Assembly: GCA_964587655.1 (NCBI GenBank)
Contig: CAZPMT010000011.1
Span: forward strand, 20,867 to 84,866
Origin: CAZPMT01 sp964587655
GTDB taxonomy: Bacteria; Hydrogenedentota; Hydrogenedentia; Hydrogenedentales; SLHB01
Direction: 5' to 3'
DNA length: 64,000 nt
Position 1 is the first letter of the stretch. Each line of letters opens with the position of its first letter. Positions 58,970-64,000 of the stretch are shown here, in pieces. Under the pieces are notes generated by a model. It was not told the DNA's origin. It saw nothing but the letters and a program-made list of their open reading frames with translations, and made no database searches. Position numbers and translations under genes: made by a program.

Positions 58970-60601
58970 ATGCCATTTCGGAAGGGTCGGGCGCGTGGAG
59001 CCCGGGAAAGAAGAGCATTGATGGGGCGCATCCTTATTGCCGCCGTGATGTTGCTGTCGGCCGCGGCCGCATCGGCGGAGGGCTTCGTCGTCGTTTGTCC
59101 CGTGGAAGGGATGATCGACGACGGGGTCCGTGTCTTGGTCGAGCGCGCGGTGGAGGAGTCGGCGGGCGCGAAGGCGCTGGTCCTCGAGATCGACACGCCG
59201 GGCGGCTTGGTGGACGCGGCGATCAAGATCACTCAAAACGTTCTCTCGGCGCCGTGTCCCACTATCGCATACATCAAGGGAATGGGCGCGATCTCCGCGG
59301 GCGCGCTGATCAGCTTCTCGTGCAACCATCTTATCATGACGCCCGACACCAACATCGGCGCAGCCACGCCAGTGATCCCTTCGGCCGAAGGAATGCTACC
59401 AACGGGCGAAAAGGAAGTCTCGTTCATGCGGGCGAAGATGCGCGCCCTCGCCGAGCGTAATCACCACAATCCCGCGATTGGCGAGGCCATGGTCGACAAG
59501 GACATCGAGCTTAGGTCATACGTCGATGCGAACGGGAAGCCCCAGATCTTCGCCGTATATACCTCCGGTTCCGGCGAGAAGAGCTCGCGTTCTTCCGGTT
59601 TCGACGCGGATGACGCGGTGAGGATCGTCAAGAAGCTCTTTGATGAGACTCCGACGGTCCCCGATGCCGGCAAGAAGCAAACGGAAGAGAGCACACCGGC
59701 GGCTGTATCGTCGGAGCGCACGCCGAGTCCCGTGCCGATCGAGAGCACGCAGTTGATCCTGCCCGCAGGCAAACTCCTTACACTCACGCCGCAGGAAGCC
59801 ATCGAGTACGGCTTGATTCCCACGACCGCGGAGACCCTCAACGAGGCGCTGGGCCACTACGGCTATGGAGCTGCCGAGGTCCGCCGCATCACGCCCACGT
59901 GGGCCGAGGTGATCTTCCGCTGGCTCACAAATCCCATGGTGTCCGGTCTGTTGTTGATGTTCGGCATCGGCGGGCTGTATCTCGAGATGAAGACGCCGGG
60001 GGCGGTCCTTCCGGCCGTCGTTGGGTTTTCCTGCCTGGCCCTCTTCTTCGGCGCGCACCTCGTGCTCGGCGTGGCCGAGTGGCTGGATGTCCTGCTCGTT
60101 GTCACGGGCATCAGCCTGATACTCGCCGAGGTCTTCCTTATTCCCGGTTTCGGCGCGGCTGGAACCGCCGGCATCATGTGCCTGCTTCTCGGACTGTACA
60201 TGACCCTGACCGGCGTCACGATTCCCCGGTACAGTTGGGAATTCGAGCGGCTCGTGAACGCCGGGATCTCGCTCACGATTGCCGCGACCAGCTTTACCAT
60301 TCTATTGTATGTGGTCTGGAAACTTTTCCCGCACACGCCGTTGTACGGACGTTTCGTCCAGATCCACGTCCAGCAGCCCGACGAAGGGTATGTGGTGCAG
60401 ACGACCGAGCAGGAGAGTGCGGCCATCGGCCTCAAAGGCGTCGCGGCCAGCATGCTGCGGCCCGCGGGCCAGGGCCGCTTTGGTGAAGTATCGTACCGGG
60501 TTGTCAGCCGCGGCGAGTACATCCCGCCCGGAACGCCGATCGTCATCGTTCAGGTCGACGGAAATCGATATGTTGTGGACAGACTGGAGGAAAGAGCATA
60601 A
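58970..60601 (+). CDS. nfeD: Membrane-bound NfeD/ClpP-class serine protease
   Basis: The 543-residue protein has a hydrophobic signal (RILIAAVMLLSAAAASA) and an NfeD-type ClpP-like protease domain (about 37-290: LVLEIDTPGGLVDAA, then MGAISAGALISF with the catalytic Ser). About 5 membrane helices (about 320-465) and a C-terminal OB-fold NfeD domain follow. The ATG at 58970 fits a leaderless transcript; an ATG at 59021 behind AAGAAGAG would give a cleaner signal peptide of 526 residues. In archaea and bacteria such proteases work with stomatin or flotillin partners, here the floA gene three genes downstream. Confidence 0.85.
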   Translation: MPFRKGRARGARERRALMGRILIAAVMLLSAAAASAEGFVVVCPVEGMIDDGVRVLVERAVEESAGAKALVLEIDTPGGLVDAAIKITQNVLSAPCPTIAYIKGMGAISAGALISFSCNHLIMTPDTNIGAATPVIPSAEGMLPTGEKEVSFMRAKMRALAERNHHNPAIGEAMVDKDIELRSYVDANGKPQIFAVYTSGSGEKSSRSSGFDADDAVRIVKKLFDETPTVPDAGKKQTEESTPAAVSSERTPSPVPIESTQLILPAGKLLTLTPQEAIEYGLIPTTAETLNEALGHYGYGAAEVRRITPTWAEVIFRWLTNPMVSGLLLMFGIGGLYLEMKTPGAVLPAVVGFSCLALFFGAHLVLGVAEWLDVLLVVTGISLILAEVFLIPGFGAAGTAGIMCLLLGLYMTLTGVTIPRYSWEFERLVNAGISLTIAATSFTILLYVVWKLFPHTPLYGRFVQIHVQQPDEGYVVQTTEQESAAIGLKGVAASMLRPAGQGRFGEVSYRVVSRGEYIPPGTPIVIVQVDGNRYVVDRLEERA

Positions 60602-60903
60602 TGGACTTGCAGCAATCGATCGTACGCATGATCCGGCAGCTTCTGCAGGACATGCAAGTCATCCAGCACCAGGGCTCGGGGTATTACACGTGCACGCCTT
60701 TCACGCAACGCTACAACAAGTTGCTGGCGCAAGCGCGCACGCTTTTCCCCGGGGATCACAGCTTGGTTGCCACATTTGAGGACCTGCCGGAAATGGATCC
60801 CAAGGATCCTTCCGATAAGATGAAAGTTTTGCAGACGATTCGGATAGAATCGGGACAGCTTATCGCGCTGCTTGAGGCCGAGAAGGAGGGCAGGACCGCA
60901 TGA
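60601..60903 (+). CDS. Small soluble protein between NfeD genes
   Basis: The 100-residue helical protein (MDLQQSIVRMIRQLLQDMQV) belongs to no family I know. Its ATG overlaps the nfeD stop in TAATG and its stop overlaps the next ATG in ATGA, so it is coupled on both sides. It is inferred to be part of the NfeD/FloA machinery. Confidence 0.7.
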   Translation: MDLQQSIVRMIRQLLQDMQVIQHQGSGYYTCTPFTQRYNKLLAQARTLFPGDHSLVATFEDLPEMDPKDPSDKMKVLQTIRIESGQLIALLEAEKEGRTA

Positions 60904-61379
60904 CGGCATGGCTTGCCATTCTTTACGGGGCGGGTGTCGTGCTCATCCTGGCGGAGTTCATCGTGCCCGGGATGATCTGCGGGATCCTCGGCGGCGGCAT
61001 GGTGATCACCAGCGCCGTGCTCGCCTGCATGTATTTCCCACAGTATGCGGTAATGATCTTAGTCGGTGAGCTCGTCGGTGTGTTCATCTCGGTCATTATC
61101 GGCATGTACCTGCTGTCCAAGACGCGCGCCGGCAAGAGATTCATCCTCGATTCCTCGCAGCAGGCCGGCGCCGGATGGGTCGCCAGCGAATCGGACGAGT
61201 CGCTGCTGGGCGCGTCCGCCGAAGTGTTCACGGCGTTGCGTCCCGCCGGAACGGTTCTTATCAACAACAAACGTATCGACGCGGTCTCGGACGGCTCGTT
61301 TATCGACAAAGGCCTCCGTGTCCGCGTGATTGAGGTGCATGGAAGCCGCGTGGTAGTTGAACCCGCCCGGGACAAATAG
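60900..61379 (+). CDS. Short NfeD-like membrane protein
   Basis: The 159-residue protein has about two or three helices (about 5-75) and a C-terminal OB-fold NfeD domain (LLGASAEVFTALRPAGTVLI, then FIDKGLRVRVIEVHGSRVVV). It lacks a protease domain. In known operons such short NfeD proteins accompany flotillin FloA, as here. Confidence 0.85.
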   Translation: MTAWLAILYGAGVVLILAEFIVPGMICGILGGGMVITSAVLACMYFPQYAVMILVGELVGVFISVIIGMYLLSKTRAGKRFILDSSQQAGAGWVASESDESLLGASAEVFTALRPAGTVLINNKRIDAVSDGSFIDKGLRVRVIEVHGSRVVVEPARDK

Positions 61380-61416
61380 CCCCGGGGCGATTTCACAACA
61401 GGAAAGGAACGGAACG

Positions 61417-62430
61417 ATGGCAAACCCAATCTTTGCGCTGATAGGCGTCGCCGTATTGATCGTCATACTGATCTTTGCGGTCGTGATCATTACCTTTTTC
61501 CGGATGTGGCTTCGCGCGTTGCTCTCGGGCGCGCGCGTCGGACTGGGCAGCCTCGTCGGAATGAGCCTCCGCAAGGTCAATGCGTCCGTAATCGTCGACA
61601 GCCGCATCATGGCCGTCAAAGCCGGCCTCAACATTTCGACCGATGAGCTTGAAACCCACTACCTCGCCAGCGGAAACGTCGTCCGCGTCGTGCAGGCCCT
61701 CATCGCGGCCAACAAGGCCAACATCCCGCTGACGTTCCAGAAGGCCACGGCAATCGACCTCGCCGGACGCGACGTACTCGACGCTGTGCAGACCTCCGTG
61801 CGTCCGAAGGTTATCGATTGCCCGGACCCTTCGAAGGGGGCGCCCACAGTGTCCGCGGTCGCCATGGACGGAATTCAGCTCAAGGCGAAGGCCCGCGTGA
61901 CGGTGCGGACTAACATTAACACCCTGGTCGGCGGCGCGACCGAGGAGACCATCATCGCGCGCGTCGGCGAGGGCATCGTGACGACAATCGGTTCCGCCGA
62001 ATCGCACAAGCGCGTCCTCGAGAACCCCGACATGATCTCTAAGACGGTGCTGGCCCGCGGCCTTGATGCCGGGACGGCCTTCGAGATCCTGTCCATCGAT
62101 ATCGCCGACGTGGACGTGGGAGAGAACATCGGCGCGCAGTTGCAGATCATGCAGGCCGAGGCCGACAAGCAGATCGCACAGGCCCGCGCCGAGGAACGCC
62201 GCGCCATGGCCCGCGCCCGCGAACAGGAAATGCAGGCGCAAGTCGTCGAGATGCGCGCGCGCGTCGTCGAGGCCGAGGCCGAAGTCCCACGCGCCATGGC
62301 CGAGGCGTTCCGCAGCGGCAATCTCGGCATCATGGACTACTACCGGATGAAGAATGTCGTAGCCGATACGGACATGCGCACGTCGATCTCGAAACTCGAT
62401 AAGCCCGGCGGCGGCGCGCCCGAACAATAG
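61417..62430 (+). CDS. floA: Flotillin-like protein FloA
   Basis: The 337-residue protein has an N-terminal hairpin helix (IFALIGVAVLIVILIFAVVI). The FloA core is GLNISTDELETHYLASGNVV and VRTNINTLVGGATEETIIAR. A Glu/Ala-rich coiled coil lies at about 240-310 and YYRMKNVVADTDMR near the end. FloA scaffolds membrane microdomains. The ATG at 61417 follows AGGAAAGGAAC. It belongs to the NfeD operon. Confidence 0.95.
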   Translation: MANPIFALIGVAVLIVILIFAVVIITFFRMWLRALLSGARVGLGSLVGMSLRKVNASVIVDSRIMAVKAGLNISTDELETHYLASGNVVRVVQALIAANKANIPLTFQKATAIDLAGRDVLDAVQTSVRPKVIDCPDPSKGAPTVSAVAMDGIQLKAKARVTVRTNINTLVGGATEETIIARVGEGIVTTIGSAESHKRVLENPDMISKTVLARGLDAGTAFEILSIDIADVDVGENIGAQLQIMQAEADKQIAQARAEERRAMARAREQEMQAQVVEMRARVVEAEAEVPRAMAEAFRSGNLGIMDYYRMKNVVADTDMRTSISKLDKPGGGAPEQ

Positions 62431-62510
62431 GCCGTGCTCCGCCACACCGTTGTCGCGCGGCCGTGACCGCACGGGTTTGGAAAAGCCACGCTCCTGAAAA
62501 GGAAAGTGCG

Positions 62511-63191
62511 ATGGAAAATCTGATAGGTCCACTCATCTTCATTGCGATCGTAGTGATCAGCATACTCGGCAAGCTGAAGAAGAAGACCGATGAAGAATCG
62601 CCCATGCCCCCCGGCGAGACGCCGGAACTCAATGATCTTCCGGAAATGCTCCGGCGCATGCTTACCGGTGACACCACCGTACGGAAAGCGCGTCCCGCCG
62701 CCCCCGAAGAAGGTGATGACACGGGTTGGCAGCCCGTCAAGCCCGTGACGATCCCAAGGCCGCAACAACGCGACATGCCATATCAACCGCCCGTCGCGCG
62801 CCCGGCCGCGCCGCGTGAATCCGCCGCTCCGGCGCCTCCACGCCAACAGCGGCCCATCGTTGTCGAGGCCCCGGTTGCGCGCCCCGCCGCGAGGCCCGTC
62901 GCGGCGCCCGCGGCCGAGGAGGAGGAAGGCCCTCGCCGCCGGCCTGCGCCCACCGCGCCGAGGCAGTCCACGCCGCCCCGGACCCGGTCGGCAACATTAG
63001 CGGTGAGCCTACCTCTCCGAACACTTCGCCAACCCGCGGCCCAGAAGCCCCCCGAGGCCGCGAAGAAAACCGGCCAGCCCGTCCCGTCGAAGCGGACGTC
63101 ATCCGCTCACGCGCTACTAAGGAATATCGATGACGTCCGACGGGGAATCATCTTGCGTGAGATACTCGGCCCGCCGATATCCATGCGCTGA
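62511..63191 (+). CDS. Pro/Ala-rich membrane protein at the end of the NfeD/FloA operon
   Basis: The 226-residue protein has one N-terminal helix (IGPLIFIAIVVISIL), then a Lys/Glu stretch and a long low-complexity Pro/Ala/Arg region (about 75-205), ending in LLRNIDDVRRGIILREILGP. The last segment is conserved in proteins next to flotillin. AGGAAAG precedes the ATG. Function is unknown. Confidence 0.7.
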   Translation: MENLIGPLIFIAIVVISILGKLKKKTDEESPMPPGETPELNDLPEMLRRMLTGDTTVRKARPAAPEEGDDTGWQPVKPVTIPRPQQRDMPYQPPVARPAAPRESAAPAPPRQQRPIVVEAPVARPAARPVAAPAAEEEEGPRRRPAPTAPRQSTPPRTRSATLAVSLPLRTLRQPAAQKPPEAAKKTGQPVPSKRTSSAHALLRNIDDVRRGIILREILGPPISMR

Positions 63192-63294
63192 CGCGCCGTT
63201 TCCCGCTGGACCCGATCTGGGTGTTGGACATTTTCGAGGCTCATACCTAAGATCCGAGAAACGGCGGTTGAAATTCGGACCGTCTGCTTAATCA

Positions 63295-63399
63295 GTGGAC
63301 GGGCTGGACGTTGTGGACAAAGTGGACACAACCCTGCAGGTGGCCCTTTTCGGCGTCCACAAAGTCCACGCCGTCCACATCGTCCACGTTGTCCACAGG
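63295..63399. repeat. 9-base-period GTGGAC / GTCCAC inverted arrays
   Basis: Four GTGGAC-like units (63295, 63304, 63313, 63322) face five GTCCAC units (63355, 63364, 63373, 63382, 63391), each at a 9-base period. They can pair into a long hairpin between the operon and the aminopeptidase gene. Confidence 0.8.
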
Positions 63400-63469
63400 T
63401 TGGAAAGAAGCTGCTTTGACCGCCGAATCCAGGATGATTCCCTGAGCGGCGGATTTGCGGGATACGGCC

Positions 63470-63964
63470 ATGCGCATCATGCTGATGACGGACATGGAAG
63501 GCGTAGCGGGCGTGAAGAATGCCGAGGACTGGCTGATACCGGGCGCTCGGTGCTACGACGCCGGCTGCCGGCTCCTCACCCTGGAAGTGAACGCCGCCGT
63601 GGACGGATTCTTTGCCGCGGGCGCCAAGTGCGTTCAGGTGTACGACGGGCACGGGGCGGGCGCGATTGATATCGAGTTGCTCGACCCGCGAGTCGAATAC
63701 GCGCGCGGAGGTCCTGGCGGATGGCCGGATGGACTCGATTCCAACTATGACGGTTTCGCGTTCGTCGGGCAGCACGCCAAGGCGTCGAGTGAACTCGCAC
63801 ATCTACCGCACACCCAGTCCTTCAAGTACATCGATCTGAAAGTGAACGGCGTGTCCATCGGCGAACTCGGCCAGTCCGTGTACTGCGCGGCGGAATTGGG
63901 CGTGCCCGCCTTCTATGCCGCGGGCGACTTCGCGCTCGCGTGCGAAGCCCCGATCCGCATGTAA
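63470..63964 (+). CDS. Peptidase M55 (D-aminopeptidase)-like protein, early stop
   Basis: The 164-residue protein matches the N-terminal part of DppA-type D-aminopeptidases: MLMTDMEGVAGVKN (metal ligands), VQVYDGHGAGAID and FVGQHAKASSELAH. The frame ends in CEAPIRM-stop at 63962-63964, whereas the family normally runs to about 270 residues. I could not find a frame that restores the rest within the window. The gene is truncated, frameshifted or cut by the window edge; the ATG at 63470 has only a weak ribosome site. Confidence 0.65.
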   Translation: MRIMLMTDMEGVAGVKNAEDWLIPGARCYDAGCRLLTLEVNAAVDGFFAAGAKCVQVYDGHGAGAIDIELLDPRVEYARGGPGGWPDGLDSNYDGFAFVGQHAKASSELAHLPHTQSFKYIDLKVNGVSIGELGQSVYCAAELGVPAFYAAGDFALACEAPIRM

Positions 63965-64000
63965 GGAGTCGAGTTTTCGCGTGGGAGGATGAGAAGCGGG

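Noticed and set aside
63295..63399. Possible CRISPR array
   Set aside because: The unit is 6 bases at a 9-base period in two facing blocks, without spacers; no Cas genes are near.

Overview
The window is one continuous stretch of fairly GC-rich bacterial chromosome, probably from an uncultured lineage of the Planctomycetes/Hydrogenedentes kind. That placement is an inference. It rests on Tat-exported Gfo/Idh/MocA and sugar-isomerase-like proteins, a sulfatase-like protein, a GH38 mannosidase, a sodium/solute symporter, a bacterial NrpR, FHA/kinase signalling genes and many dispersed palindromic repeats. There is no rRNA and no CRISPR array.

Layout. 1-3020 (-) is the N-terminal ~1006 codons of a single-chain type ISP-like restriction-modification enzyme cut by the window edge. 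3501-5437 holds an AlbA_2/HTH regulator between two copies of the 3' end of a metallophosphatase gene. 6532-15938 (-) carries a pRiA4b ORF-3-like protein and a carbohydrate block: symporter, secreted GH38 mannosidase, VWA lipoprotein and Tat-exported oxidoreductase. 15998-24155 has an AT-rich methyltransferase, a membrane spermidine-synthase-like protein, a heptosyltransferase, a Tat-exported sugar isomerase-like protein and MgtE. About 25367-32421 is a 7 kb integrative element in the 3' end of tRNA-Leu(UAA). It has an integrase, an excisionase-like protein, a split primase, a DUF3987 helicase-like protein split into two coupled ORFs, and one cargo gene. tRNA-Leu and tRNA-Cys follow.

32795-42715 (-) has a sulfatase-like protein, a VWA / FHA-FHA-ABC / Ser-Thr kinase operon resembling the PknF-Rv1747 arrangement of mycobacteria, and a PEP/pyruvate-binding-domain protein carrying a palindromic insertion. 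42821-45576 is a divergent gdhA-nrpR pair with good promoters and candidate operators. 46113-48167 is an orphan terminase-like pair. 48184-53602 (-) has an aldehyde:ferredoxin oxidoreductase and an exopolysaccharide block (TPR, sugar transferase, Wzz). 53965-57033 is a penicillin-acylase-family hydrolase. 57130-58472 holds an intact BrnT/BrnA pair and a second toxin-antitoxin pair whose toxin has an in-frame stop. 58970-63191 is an NfeD/FloA operon. The window ends in an M55-like aminopeptidase with an early stop.

Recurring themes are palindromic repeats, several of them inside reading frames, ATGA/TAATG translational coupling inside operons, and promoters whose -10 box lies only 6-8 nt before the ATG, which suggests leaderless transcripts.
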